Assembly: GCA_945901665.1 (NCBI GenBank)
Contig: CAMDLJ010000001.1
Span: 1-50,065 of the forward strand
DNA length: 50,065 bases
Direction: 5' to 3'
DNA from: Bordetella parapertussis
GTDB lineage: Bacteria; Pseudomonadota; Gammaproteobacteria; Burkholderiales; Burkholderiaceae
Shown: positions 42,168-50,065 of the stretch, piece by piece
Layout: every line of letters starts with the position of its first letter
Position numbering within the stretch: position 1 is the stretch's first letter
Notes under the pieces: model-generated
The model's input: the letters and a program-made list of their open reading frames with translations, nothing else
Databases searched by the model: none
Told to the model about the DNA's origin: nothing
Position numbers and translations under genes: made by a program

Positions 42168-43811
42168 ATGCCTCACCGACTTGTTGTGTCACCCCAACCA
42201 CCCCCGCCCACTGCACCGAGCAGCCGCACCATTCCAGCCTTGATTGCAGAGATGGCGATGCGCTTTCCCGACCGCGAAGCATTGATCGGCGGCCAACAGC
42301 GACTGAGCTACGCGCAATTGGCAATTGCGGTCGATGCCATGGCTGCGAGTTTGCTGCGACACGGCGTCGGCAAAGGTGACAAGGTGGCCATCCTGATGGG
42401 CAACCGCATTGAGTGGATCGTTGCCGACTTTGCCATCTGCTCGATTGGCGCGATCATGGTCGGCGTGAACACCTGGGTCACGGCCAGAGAGTTGGCCTAT
42501 GTGCTCAGCCACAGCGAAGCATGTTTGCTCATCACCACAGGTCAATTTCTCAAACAAGACTACCGCCAAATGCTGGCCCACATTCGCAGCACCGGTGAGC
42601 CCTTGCCGGCCTTAAAAGGTCTGCTGATCGTGGCCCAAACTGCTGGTGACCATGAATGGGCATGGAGCGACTGGATGCAAGCCCCCGACAGCAGTGAATT
42701 GGCTGTTTTGGCCCAAGCCAAGCGAGATGTTGCCCCCAGCGATGATGCATACATTTTGTACACATCTGGGTCCACGGCCAACCCCAAGGGTGTGGTGTTG
42801 CAACACTACGCATTGATTGAAAACATGTGGCAAATTGGTCAACGCCAACATGTCACAGAGCAAGACAAGTTGTGGTTGGCTGTCTCCTTGTTTTGGGGCT
42901 TGGGCTGTGAGAACGCGCTGTTCAATTTATTCACCCATGGTGGCTGCATCGTTTTGCAAGAGCACTTCGACCCGGTTCATGCCTTTGAGTTGATTGAATC
43001 TGAACGCTGCACTTTGTTTTATGGCACGCCCAACATGGCCGAGGCCTTGCTCAATCACCCAGCCTTTCATGCCGATCGGTTTCAGTCATTGCGTGGGGGT
43101 GCAACCATTGGAACCCCTTTGCAAATTCAACGCTTGGTGGACGTGGGCTTGCGTGACATTTGCAATATTTACGGCCTGACTGAAACCTACGGCAATTGCT
43201 CTGTCACCGATGCCAACGACCCGTTGCCCCTGCGCTTGAACAGCGTCGGTCAACCCCTGAAAGGTGTTCAAGCGCGCATTGTTGACCCCGCCACCGACTT
43301 AGACTGCCCTGTGGGCGAGGTCGGAGAAATTCGGGTCAAAGGATATGTGATGCGCGAATACCTGAAAGACCCGGAGCGCACCCGCGAAGCCTTCGATGCA
43401 CACGGCTTCTTTAAAACGGGCGACTTGGGATTGGTCAACGAAACGGGTCATATTTTCTTTCGGGGTCGGATCAAAGAGATGATCAAGTCAGGTGGCATGA
43501 ACGTATCACCCGTGGAGGTGGAAGAGGCTTTGATGCGGCGGCCCGAGGTTCTGGCAGCTTACTGCGTGCCTTTGAAAACCGATGACTTTGATGAGGTTTT
43601 TGGGGCCGTCTTGGTTCCCAGGGGAGAGATGCAAATCGACTTGGATGTCATTCGGGCACACTGCCAAAGCGAACTGTCCCGCTACAAACGACCCCAATCC
43701 TTTTTGGTTGTCCCAGAAAAAGACCTGCCCTTGACCAACACCGGCAAAGTCAAGAAAAACGAAATGCAGGCCTTGTTTGCCCGCGAAAAACTGACCCAAC
43801 CCATTCAATAA
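42168..43811 (+). CDS. AMP-dependent acyl-/aryl-CoA ligase
   Basis: ANL-superfamily ligase of 547 aa from ATG 42168. Motifs: YILYTSGSTANPKGVVLQH (P-loop), IYGLTETYGN (A5), FKTGDLG, GRIKEMIKSGGMNVSPVEVEE (hinge) and the catalytic lysine in LTNTGKVKKNEM. It activates a carboxylic acid to its adenylate and then the CoA thioester; crotonobetaine/benzoate/fatty-acid ligases are relatives. Upstream in-frame ATGs reach 42009 but would add a proline-rich, non-conserved stretch; 42168 leaves about 25 residues before the conserved core. No clear ribosome site is seen, so the start is moderately certain. It is followed by the MBL gene after 10 bp. Confidence 0.9.
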   Translation: MPHRLVVSPQPPPPTAPSSRTIPALIAEMAMRFPDREALIGGQQRLSYAQLAIAVDAMAASLLRHGVGKGDKVAILMGNRIEWIVADFAICSIGAIMVGVNTWVTARELAYVLSHSEACLLITTGQFLKQDYRQMLAHIRSTGEPLPALKGLLIVAQTAGDHEWAWSDWMQAPDSSELAVLAQAKRDVAPSDDAYILYTSGSTANPKGVVLQHYALIENMWQIGQRQHVTEQDKLWLAVSLFWGLGCENALFNLFTHGGCIVLQEHFDPVHAFELIESERCTLFYGTPNMAEALLNHPAFHADRFQSLRGGATIGTPLQIQRLVDVGLRDICNIYGLTETYGNCSVTDANDPLPLRLNSVGQPLKGVQARIVDPATDLDCPVGEVGEIRVKGYVMREYLKDPERTREAFDAHGFFKTGDLGLVNETGHIFFRGRIKEMIKSGGMNVSPVEVEEALMRRPEVLAAYCVPLKTDDFDEVFGAVLVPRGEMQIDLDVIRAHCQSELSRYKRPQSFLVVPEKDLPLTNTGKVKKNEMQALFAREKLTQPIQ

Positions 43812-43821
43812 AGGAGATGCC

Positions 43822-44625
43822 ATGAGCCAATATCCAGATTATGAAATTTATGCCATCAAATATGCCCACCACATGCGCCAGTCCCCCGATAATTTTTTGG
43901 GGGGTGACAGCCACGATGTGCCCATGCCACTGGACTATTTCGTCTGGGTGATTCGCAACCAAAAAAAGGTTTGGGTGGTGGACACCGGTTTTTCCAAAGA
44001 AATGGCGCAACAGCGCGGCAGAGACTTTTTGCGTTGCCCTTCCGAAGGTTTGACAATGCTCAACATTGATCCGGCCACTGTGGAGGACGTGATCATCACC
44101 CACATGCACTATGACCATGCAGGCAACAACCACTTGTTTCAACGCGCCCGTTATCACCTTCAAGACAAAGAGATGATTTATGCCACCGGGCGGTGCATGT
44201 GCCACAAAGTGATGCGTTTCCCCTTTGATGTGCAAGATGTCACCGCCATGGTGCAACGGGTTTACGAAGATCGGACCTGCTTTCACGATGGAGACGAAGA
44301 AATTGCCCCGGGCCTGAGCCTGCACCATGTGGGTGGACACACCATGGGCCTGCAAGTGGTTCGGGTACATACCCAACGGGGTTGGGTGGTGTTGGCCTCC
44401 GACGCAAGCCACTTTTACGCCAACATGGAACAAGAGCGCCCTTTTCCATTGGTCTACAACGTGGGCGACATGATGCAAGGCTATCAGCGGGCCTACGCAC
44501 TGGCCAGCTCTGCCGAGCACGTGATCCCGGGCCACGACCCGCTGGTCCTGCACCGCTACCCCAGCCCGTCTGATGCCCTCAAGGGCATTGTGGCCCGGCT
44601 CGATGTGGCACCCATTCACACTTAA
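43822..44625 (+). CDS. MBL-fold metallohydrolase (AHL-lactonase-like)
   Basis: Metallo-beta-lactamase-fold hydrolase of 267 aa. Zinc ligands: H94-x-H96-x-D98-H99 (THMHYDHAG), H173 (VGGHTMG), D194 (ASDASH) and H238 (IPGHDP). The order and spacing are those of quorum-quenching lactonases such as AiiA, but the operon context (acyl-CoA ligase, alpha/beta hydrolase) points to a catabolic lactone or thioester hydrolase. AAGGAG lies 6-7 nt before the ATG. Confidence 0.92.
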   Translation: MSQYPDYEIYAIKYAHHMRQSPDNFLGGDSHDVPMPLDYFVWVIRNQKKVWVVDTGFSKEMAQQRGRDFLRCPSEGLTMLNIDPATVEDVIITHMHYDHAGNNHLFQRARYHLQDKEMIYATGRCMCHKVMRFPFDVQDVTAMVQRVYEDRTCFHDGDEEIAPGLSLHHVGGHTMGLQVVRVHTQRGWVVLASDASHFYANMEQERPFPLVYNVGDMMQGYQRAYALASSAEHVIPGHDPLVLHRYPSPSDALKGIVARLDVAPIHT

Positions 44626-44663
44626 TCATCCGCACTGATTTTCATCTTTAAAGGAAGCTACAC

Positions 44664-45053
44664 ATGGCTGCATTTCCAGACGAGGCTTGGTTCAAAGACT
44701 ACCAGGCCAGGGTCAACCAGGACAAAGAACTCTCCGTCATTGGGAATTGGTTCTCCACCCGTTTCTCCATCACCATTGATCAGGCACGCAGGGTATTGGT
44801 CGTTGACAAGGGTCAAATCACCCAAGTGATCATGGCTCCCAAATTCGACAGTCGACCCGCCTTTGGCTTTCAAGCGCCCATGTCCATCTGGGCCAAATTT
44901 TTAACCCCCAATCCACCACCGCTTTACAACGACTTTTTTGCCATGCTCATGCGTGTGCCAGAGTTTGTGCTGGAAGGCGATGGCCTGGTGGCCATGCAAA
45001 ATGCCCGCGCCCTGCAGCGCTTGATGAACCTGATGAGAAAGGAAGCCGCATGA
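44664..45053 (+). CDS. SCP2-like (sterol carrier protein 2 domain) protein
   Basis: Protein of 129 aa resembling a short, single-domain SCP-2 type protein. WFKDYQARVNQDKELSVIGNWF at the start, then a beta strand stretch RRVLVVDKGQITQVI, a hydrophobic FGFQAPMSIWAKFL and a final FVLEGDGLVAMQNARALQRLMNLM fit that fold. SCP-2 domains bind acyl-CoAs and hydrophobic ligands, which fits the ligase and hydrolase neighbours. The match is by eye and only moderate. AAAGGAAG lies 6 nt upstream. Its stop overlaps the start of the next gene (ATGA). Confidence 0.65.
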   Translation: MAAFPDEAWFKDYQARVNQDKELSVIGNWFSTRFSITIDQARRVLVVDKGQITQVIMAPKFDSRPAFGFQAPMSIWAKFLTPNPPPLYNDFFAMLMRVPEFVLEGDGLVAMQNARALQRLMNLMRKEAA

Positions 45054-45889
45054 GCCGCATCGAACCGATCACTGGCCGTTATGTGAATGTGGATGTGAAC
45101 GGAGAGCCACACCGCATTTTTTATGAAGAAGCCGGTCAAGGCACACCATTGATTTGCCTGCACACCGCTGGAGCCGATTCGCGCCAATGGCGTCATTTGC
45201 TCAATGATCCCGAAGTCACCAACCGTTTTCGCGTGCTGGCCTTTGACCTGCCCTACCATGGTCGATCCACCCCACCCGACCAATGGTGGCTGCGCAAGTA
45301 CCAATTGACGGCCCAGGGTTATGCCGACGTGATCCGCGCCTTTTGGCAAGCGCTGGACCTGGTTAAACCGGTGGTGATGGGCTGCTCCATGGGCGGCGCC
45401 ATCGTGCTCAAAGTTGCCGTGGATTACCAAAAAGAGCTGACAGGCATTGTGGGCTTGGAATCCGCCGCATTTGCGCCCGGTCGGTACAACGAGTTTTTAC
45501 ACCACCCTGCCATCCACGGCGGCGAGCTTTGCGCCAGCTACACCATGGGGCTGTGTGCCCCCACGACACCCGAATCAAATAAGCGTGAAAACTGGTGGTA
45601 CTACGCGCAAGGCGGCCCTGGCGTCTATGCCGGCGATGTGTACTTTTACAGCTTTGACTGGGATGGCCGAGAGTCCATTAAAACCATTGACACCCAACAC
45701 TGCAAAGTGTCATTGCTGACCGGTGAATACGACTACTCAGCCACGCCAGCCATGTCTGAGGAAGTGGCGGCATCGATCGCGGGATCGCGCTACACCTTGA
45801 TGAAAGGCATGGGCCACTTCCCCATGGTCGAAGACTACCCTGGCCTCAAGCGCTACCTGATGCCAGAACTCCAAGGGATGTTGGCCTAA
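45050..45889 (+). CDS. Alpha/beta-fold hydrolase
   Basis: Hydrolase of 279 aa. Oxyanion-hole region PLICLHTAGADSRQW, nucleophile elbow G-C-S113-M-G-G, acid Asp in GEYDYSATP (about 227) and catalytic His256 in GMGHFPMVE complete the triad. It is close to meta-cleavage-product and lactone hydrolases. It is coupled to the SCP2-like gene by a 4-bp ATGA overlap and its 3' end overlaps the quinone-oxidoreductase gene by 4 bp in convergent orientation. It probably cleaves a C-C or ester bond late in the pathway (inference). Confidence 0.93.
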   Translation: MSRIEPITGRYVNVDVNGEPHRIFYEEAGQGTPLICLHTAGADSRQWRHLLNDPEVTNRFRVLAFDLPYHGRSTPPDQWWLRKYQLTAQGYADVIRAFWQALDLVKPVVMGCSMGGAIVLKVAVDYQKELTGIVGLESAAFAPGRYNEFLHHPAIHGGELCASYTMGLCAPTTPESNKRENWWYYAQGGPGVYAGDVYFYSFDWDGRESIKTIDTQHCKVSLLTGEYDYSATPAMSEEVAASIAGSRYTLMKGMGHFPMVEDYPGLKRYLMPELQGMLA

Positions 45890-46872
45890 GACAACTTCAA
45901 GCCCACAGCCCCGAGCGTCTGGCGACTGGCCAAGGCGTCCTGGGCTTGTGCGGCTTGACCAAACTCAAAGTAGTCTGGCTCAGGCAAACGCACCACACCG
46001 CGCAGCAATTGATCGAAAAAGTCGGCGCTGCGCAAGCGCAATTGCTCGGTGGTTTTGTTGTAGGTGAACACCGACGGGCTGGTCAGGTGCAAAGAGCCCA
46101 TTCGGTTGAGTCTGAAAATATCGAATGGCGGTATTTCCCCAGCTGGGGTGCCAAAGCTCACCAAGGTACCTGATGGCGCCAAACACAGCAATGATTTTTC
46201 AAACATCTCACCACCAATGCCATCGTAAACCGCATGGACGCCTTGCCCTTGCGTGAGCTTGCGAACTTGCTCGACCATGTCGACATCGGTGCTGAGAACC
46301 ACTTCAGCGCAACCCACCTGTTTGGCGGTGGCGATTTTTTGGGCGGATCCCACGGTGCCAATCACGCGCGCACCTAAATGCACAGCCCATTGGGTCAAAA
46401 TTTGCCCCACTCCACCCGCTGCGGCATGGACCAACACCGTGCAACCTGGCTGAACCTTGTAGGAGTCATGCACCAGGTATTGGGCGGTCAAACCACGATT
46501 GAGATTGATGCCCACCAAAGGCAAAGACAAGCCCTCTGGCACCGCGACCAATCGCGCCACCGGCAACACCCGAAACTGCGTGTAAGCCCCAGGTGCATGT
46601 AAGTAAGCCACGCGATCGCCCGCTTTGAACTCGCTCACACCCGAACCCACGCGAACCACCACGCCAGAGGCCTCAATGCCCAAGCCCGCTGGAAGTTGTG
46701 CCACCGGATAGCGGCCACTGCGGTGCTGAATATCGATGTAATTGACACCAATGCCCACGTGCTGGATCAATGCCTCATTGGCTTGGGGCTCTGGGCAGTC
46801 TTGGTCTTGATAGGTGAGCACCTCAGTGCCACCCGCATGGTGAAACAATACCGTCTGGGTAGATTGGGCCAT
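45886..46872 (-). CDS. Quinone oxidoreductase (NADPH, MDR family, zinc-free)
   Basis: Medium-chain dehydrogenase/reductase of 328 aa, QOR type. VNYIDIQHRSGRYPVAQLPAG, then GIEASGVVVRVG, and the NADPH motif VLVHAAAGGVGQILTQWA are diagnostic; the zinc ligands of alcohol dehydrogenases are absent. It reduces quinones or enones by NADPH. Start MAQST at 46872 has GGAG 9 nt upstream; a longer frame reaches 46926. It lies downstream of the Liv genes on the same strand, but a strong terminator (46917-46946) separates them, so it is probably transcribed on its own. Confidence 0.92.
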   Translation of the reverse strand: MAQSTQTVLFHHAGGTEVLTYQDQDCPEPQANEALIQHVGIGVNYIDIQHRSGRYPVAQLPAGLGIEASGVVVRVGSGVSEFKAGDRVAYLHAPGAYTQFRVLPVARLVAVPEGLSLPLVGINLNRGLTAQYLVHDSYKVQPGCTVLVHAAAGGVGQILTQWAVHLGARVIGTVGSAQKIATAKQVGCAEVVLSTDVDMVEQVRKLTQGQGVHAVYDGIGGEMFEKSLLCLAPSGTLVSFGTPAGEIPPFDIFRLNRMGSLHLTSPSVFTYNKTTEQLRLRSADFFDQLLRGVVRLPEPDYFEFGQAAQAQDALASRQTLGAVGLKLS

Positions 46873-46916
46873 GGGGAAAACTCCAAATTCCGTGTTCAGT
46901 TGAATACCAAAAAGAC

Positions 46917-46946
46917 AAAAAAACACCCGGCAAAAGCCGGGTGTTT
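46917..46946 (-). terminator. Rho-independent terminator after the Liv binding-protein gene
   Basis: A perfect 11-bp stem, AAACACCCGGC (46921-46931) with GCCGGGTGTTT (46936-46946), has a 4-base loop. On the minus strand it is followed by seven T residues (46917-46923 read as A on the plus strand). It begins 17 bp after the stop of the binding-protein gene, as expected for a terminator of that operon. Confidence 0.9.
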
Positions 46947-46963
46947 GATGGTGCGCTATCGCA

Positions 46964-48202
46964 TCATTGCTTGGGCCAAATGGCAGGCGCCACCGCCATC
47001 TCAGGTGGGAACACCACCACAGGTTGACCGTTTTGCCATTGGGTGATGGTCAATTTGCTGCCCACGCGACGACCGTTGTCATCAAACTTGATGCGACCGC
47101 CCGGGAAATACTTGGCGGGTCCATCGGTGATGTCCATGCGGCGAATGGCTGCTGCCACGGCTTTGCGGTCAGCGGACTTGGCCATTTCCATGGCTTCCTT
47201 GAAGATCCACATGTCGCCATATGAAGACATGGGGTCTTGGGGAATCCAAGGCTCACCTTTGCGACGCTTGAATTCAGCAACGATTTGCTCATGCCCTTTG
47301 CCAGCGGAGTTGGCGGTGATGTTGAGCACGCCCTCCAGGGTGTCCTTGCCCAAGAGCGTCAGCATTTCAGGCGCGTCGACGGCACCACTGTTGGCCACAA
47401 TCGGCAAGCGCCCTTTGCCCAAACCCACTTCGTTGATTTTCTCAAGCGTGAGCTTGAAGTCTGGCAAGGCGGTGGCCAAGTCCAGCAACAAATCGGGGCG
47501 GGTGGAACGCACTTTTTGAATCATGGAGCTGGCATCTGACAGCGGCGGGGTGAAAATTTCATCCACCACCAACTTCAGGCCCAGTTTCTCCAAGCCACCT
47601 TCACGCATGGGCTTGGCAAACGCCGTGGGGGAAGCCGTGTTGTCGCTGACGATGCCCACGGTTTTGATGGGCTTGCCAGCCAATTTGGACAATTCCAGCA
47701 ATGCAGGAACCGCTGCATTGGACATTTGTCCCGCCGTGATGGAGGTTTGGAAAATGTACTTAAACCCACGCGCAGTGATGCTGTCCGCAAACGACAGGGT
47801 CAACATGGGCAGCTCGGCGCGTTCCGTCACCTCGGTGATGGCCAAGGTGAAAGAGGACAGCCAAGAACCCGTGGCACCCGTCAGATCGGGCTCTTGGGAC
47901 AACATGCGTTGCGCCGCATTTTTGGCCTTCTCCACTGAATCGCCAGCATCGATCGTGACCAAACGCATGCGGGCGCCGCCCAGGGCTTTGATACCACCAG
48001 CGTTATTGATGTCTTCAATCGCCATTTCAGCGCCTTTGCGCATCATGTCGCCATTGCGCGCCCAAGGGCCAGACAAGGGGGCAATCAAGGCGACCTTGAC
48101 CTCCTTGGGTTGTGCCAAGGCTGGCACAACGGTGCCCATGCCCATGACAGCGGCGGCGGCGGCAGCCACAGCGACCCATTTACGCTTAGAAAGATGAACC
48201 AT
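46964..48202 (-). CDS. Branched-chain-amino-acid-type ABC transporter substrate-binding protein
   Basis: Type I periplasmic binding protein of 412 aa (Peripla_BP_6/LivK-like). The start at 48202 has GAGGAG 7 nt upstream; frames to 48340 overlap the next gene. The signal peptide has an Ala-rich core (VAVAAAAAAVMGMGTVVPALAQ, cleavage after about 30). The mature part begins VKVALIAPLSGPWARNGDMM, with AIEDINNAGGIKAL and a later GATGSWLSSFTLAITEV. The ligand cannot be read; in catabolic regions these often bind aromatic or dicarboxylic acids as well as amino acids. It is the last gene of the Liv operon. Confidence 0.93.
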   Translation of the reverse strand: MVHLSKRKWVAVAAAAAAVMGMGTVVPALAQPKEVKVALIAPLSGPWARNGDMMRKGAEMAIEDINNAGGIKALGGARMRLVTIDAGDSVEKAKNAAQRMLSQEPDLTGATGSWLSSFTLAITEVTERAELPMLTLSFADSITARGFKYIFQTSITAGQMSNAAVPALLELSKLAGKPIKTVGIVSDNTASPTAFAKPMREGGLEKLGLKLVVDEIFTPPLSDASSMIQKVRSTRPDLLLDLATALPDFKLTLEKINEVGLGKGRLPIVANSGAVDAPEMLTLLGKDTLEGVLNITANSAGKGHEQIVAEFKRRKGEPWIPQDPMSSYGDMWIFKEAMEMAKSADRKAVAAAIRRMDITDGPAKYFPGGRIKFDDNGRRVGSKLTITQWQNGQPVVVFPPEMAVAPAIWPKQ

Positions 48203-48234
48203 ACTGACACTCCTCTTGGTTGTGAACACTGACA

Positions 48235-48942
48235 TTACATTCCCAAATAAATTTCTTTGACATGCGGGTCTTCCATCAAGACGCTGGGGACGCCTTCGAG
48301 GGCAATGCGCCCAGTTTGGAGCACATACCCATGGTCGCAAGAGCTCAAAGCCTCTGCCACTCGCTGCTCGACCAACAAAATCGCCACATTGGTGTTGGCG
48401 TGAATTTCTTCGATGCGCTCGAAAATCATGTCGGTGATTTTGGGCGCCAAGCCCATGGATGGCTCATCGAGCATGATCAACTTGGGTGAAGACATCATGC
48501 CCCGGGCAATCGCCACCATTTGTTGCTCGCCACCCGACAAGGTGCCAGCCAATTGGTTTTTTCGGGTGGACAAAATCGGAAACAGGCTGTACATCTGATC
48601 CAAGTTTTTTGCCCAATCCGCTTGGCCCTTGTCGGTTTGTGCACCCATCTCTAAATTTTCAAAAACCGTCAGTTCTTTGAAAACTTGTCGCCCCTCTGGC
48701 ACGTGGGCAATGCCCATGTGCGGGCGGCGTGCCGGTGGAATGGCCATCAAATCTTGCCCAAACCAAGTGATCTTGCCACTTTGGGGGGTGACGGTGCCTG
48801 AAATCGATTTGAACAAGGTGCTTTTTCCAGCGCCATTGGGGCCCACAATGGCCACAAATTGCCCTTCACCCACACTCAACGATACATCGGCGAGGGCTTG
48901 AAGGCCACCATACGAGGTGCTCAGGTGTTCAATGCTTAGCAT
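48235..48942 (-). CDS. livF: Branched-chain-type ABC transporter ATP-binding protein LivF
   Basis: ATPase of 235 aa. Walker A GPNGAGKST, Q-loop near GHxPEGRQVF (AHVPEGRQVFKEL), signature LSGGEQQM, Walker B LIMLDEPSMGLAP and the His loop LLVEQRV are all intact. It powers uptake with LivG and the LivH/LivM permeases. Its start overlaps the end of the LivM-LivG gene by 14 bp, and the binding-protein gene starts 32 bp downstream. Confidence 0.95.
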   Translation of the reverse strand: MLSIEHLSTSYGGLQALADVSLSVGEGQFVAIVGPNGAGKSTLFKSISGTVTPQSGKITWFGQDLMAIPPARRPHMGIAHVPEGRQVFKELTVFENLEMGAQTDKGQADWAKNLDQMYSLFPILSTRKNQLAGTLSGGEQQMVAIARGMMSSPKLIMLDEPSMGLAPKITDMIFERIEEIHANTNVAILLVEQRVAEALSSCDHGYVLQTGRIALEGVPSVLMEDPHVKEIYLGM

Positions 48943-50065
48943 GGTCCATCCACTTTTTACCCAAATAAGCTTCGATCACCGAAGGATCTTTGGTGACCTC
49001 CATGGGCTTGCCCACGGCCAACACGGACCCATGGTCCAACACCACAAAACGATCGGCAATGCGCACCATGGCCTGCATGGTGTGCTCAATGATGACAATG
49101 GTTTGGCCTTCATTGGCCAAGCGGCGAATCACCGCCAACATGGTCTCGACTTCTTCGGCACCCAAACCCGCCAAGGTTTCGTCCATCAGCAACAACTTGG
49201 GTTTGCCAGCCAACACACGGGCCAATTCCATCAAACGCAACTCTAAGCTGTTCAAGCTGCCGGCCACCACATTGGCATGCTCCAGCATGCCCACGCGTTC
49301 AAGGGCCTCGCGCGCTTGAGAAACCGCTAACTCGTCGTTGTCGGGCTGGGAGACAAAAGCACCCACCACCACATTTTGCATCACCGATAGGCGCGGAAAT
49401 GGACGCACCACCTGGAAAGTGCGGCCCACACCCTCGCGACAGACTTGGTTGGGCTTGAGGCCCACCAACTCTTTGCCTTGGAACTGAACCGAGCCCTCAT
49501 TGGCGCTGATAAAACCATTGAGCAAGTTGAACAAGGTGGTCTTGCCAGCACCGTTGGGGCCGATGATGCCCAAGACCTCACCCCGATACACATCAAACGA
49601 GACGTCGGAGACGGCCTTGAGACCGCCAAAAGAGCGTGACAAATGACTCACCTTCAACGCGATGTCTTGACTGACCGCAGGTCGGGTCACGGCCTCATCC
49701 ACCGGGGGCACATGGATGACACGGCGGCTGTCGCCCGCATCTGCACCGCCTTTGCGACCCACGATGGCGTCACGGATGCGGGGAAAAATACCCTCAGGGG
49801 CATACAAGATCATGGCGATGATGGCCACACCAAACACCACGCCATGAATGCCATGAATTTCGTTGCCCAATTCGGCGTGCAATATTTCCGACAGGGGAAT
49901 CAGCACCAATGCGCCCAACACCGGCCCCCACAGGGTGGCGACCCCGCCAAACAAAGCCATGATCATGGCTTGGGCAGAAGCCAGCATGCCAAACACCGAA
50001 GGTGGCGTGACCACAATCAACACCACAGCGTAGTAGCCGCCTGCCGCCGCTGCAACGGCGCCAGA
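48929..50065 (-). CDS. Fused LivM permease-LivG ATPase (5' end beyond window)
   Basis: At least 378 residues are visible; the gene begins past base 50065. The first about 100 residues are the end of a LivM-type permease with hydrophobic segments (MLASAQAMIMALFGGVATLWG, GVVFGVAIIAMILYAPEGIF). After a linker (about 100-130) comes a LivG ATPase: Walker A GPNGAGKTT, then VGRTFQVVRPF. The ABC signature is atypical: SLNSLELRLME where LSGGQ or LPYGDQ would be expected, and Walker B reads LLLMDETLAGLG with DET for DEP. A subfamily of LivG proteins with divergent signatures exists, so it may still be active. The fusion implies two permease-ATPase halves made as one chain; LivH is presumably upstream. 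Confidence 0.9.
   Translation of the reverse strand, partial: SGAVAAAAGGYYAVVLIVVTPPSVFGMLASAQAMIMALFGGVATLWGPVLGALVLIPLSEILHAELGNEIHGIHGVVFGVAIIAMILYAPEGIFPRIRDAIVGRKGGADAGDSRRVIHVPPVDEAVTRPAVSQDIALKVSHLSRSFGGLKAVSDVSFDVYRGEVLGIIGPNGAGKTTLFNLLNGFISANEGSVQFQGKELVGLKPNQVCREGVGRTFQVVRPFPRLSVMQNVVVGAFVSQPDNDELAVSQAREALERVGMLEHANVVAGSLNSLELRLMELARVLAGKPKLLLMDETLAGLGAEEVETMLAVIRRLANEGQTIVIIEHTMQAMVRIADRFVVLDHGSVLAVGKPMEVTKDPSVIEAYLGKKWMDHAKH

Noticed and set aside
43822..44625. Quorum-quenching role for the MBL hydrolase
   Set aside because: The zinc motif is shared by many MBL hydrolases, and the operon with a CoA ligase points to catabolism. No LuxI/LuxR genes are seen.
1..50065. tRNA, rRNA, CRISPR, insertion sequence or phage features
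   Set aside because: No cloverleaf-like stretch, spaced direct-repeat array, transposase or integrase was recognised by eye on either strand.

Overview
This 50 kb window looks like a chromosomal accessory or catabolic region of a betaproteobacterium. The best guess is Burkholderiales, Comamonadaceae-like. The reasons are five Bug/TctC-type periplasmic binding proteins, a fused LivM-LivG branched-chain transporter subunit, CaiB/BaiF and MmgE/PrpD enzymes, and moderate GC with dense, short-spaced operons. The genus cannot be read from the sequence. No rRNA, tRNA, IS element, prophage, CRISPR array or origin was recognised.

Layout. Positions 1-4185 hold the end of an SDR gene, a Bug protein, a GDT1-family cation exporter and a Kef-like K+/H+ antiporter whose RCK region stops early. 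Positions 4222-6469 are a two-gene operon: a D-threonine-aldolase-type PLP enzyme and an LDH2-family dehydrogenase. Positions 6610-8436 encode a serralysin-like metalloprotease split by one in-frame TAG. Positions 8602-10953 carry UspA, a DUF4010 membrane protein and a conserved protein of unknown function.

Positions 11250-35852 are the most distinctive part. Five FAD dehydrogenases of the fumarate-reductase/3-ketosteroid-dehydrogenase superfamily (11250, 13965, 19143, 23702, 32599) lie beside four Bug binding proteins (12952, 20601, 25208, 31528). Around them are a TIM-barrel isomerase, an aldo/keto reductase, a 4,5-dihydroxyphthalate-decarboxylase-like protein, a class III CoA-transferase, a lipocalin-like protein, a one-cysteine Asp/Glu-racemase-superfamily enzyme, a flavin monooxygenase, a PrpD-like protein and two EthD-like proteins. 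Two operons (29484 down to 21970, and 34787 down to 30179) share the core EthD-like + flavoprotein + Bug. A LysR regulator (34965-35852) sits at the right edge.

Positions 36143-45889 are a second catabolic block. A short SDR + cupin operon comes first. Then a five-gene operon on the minus strand (3-hydroxyisobutyrate-dehydrogenase-like, SMP-30 lactonase, Rieske dioxygenase alpha and beta, SDR) diverges from a four-gene plus-strand operon (acyl-CoA ligase, MBL hydrolase, SCP2-like protein, alpha/beta hydrolase). Positions 45886-50065 hold a quinone oxidoreductase and a Liv-type ABC transporter (binding protein, LivF, LivM-LivG fusion) running off the right end.

Interpretation (inference): the region takes up small carboxylic or aromatic/alicyclic acids through Bug or Liv binding proteins. 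It then oxidises them by FAD-dependent desaturation, ring hydroxylation and CoA activation. No ring-cleavage dioxygenase, no ferredoxin/reductase and no TctA/TctB membrane subunits are present, so the substrate and several partners must lie elsewhere.
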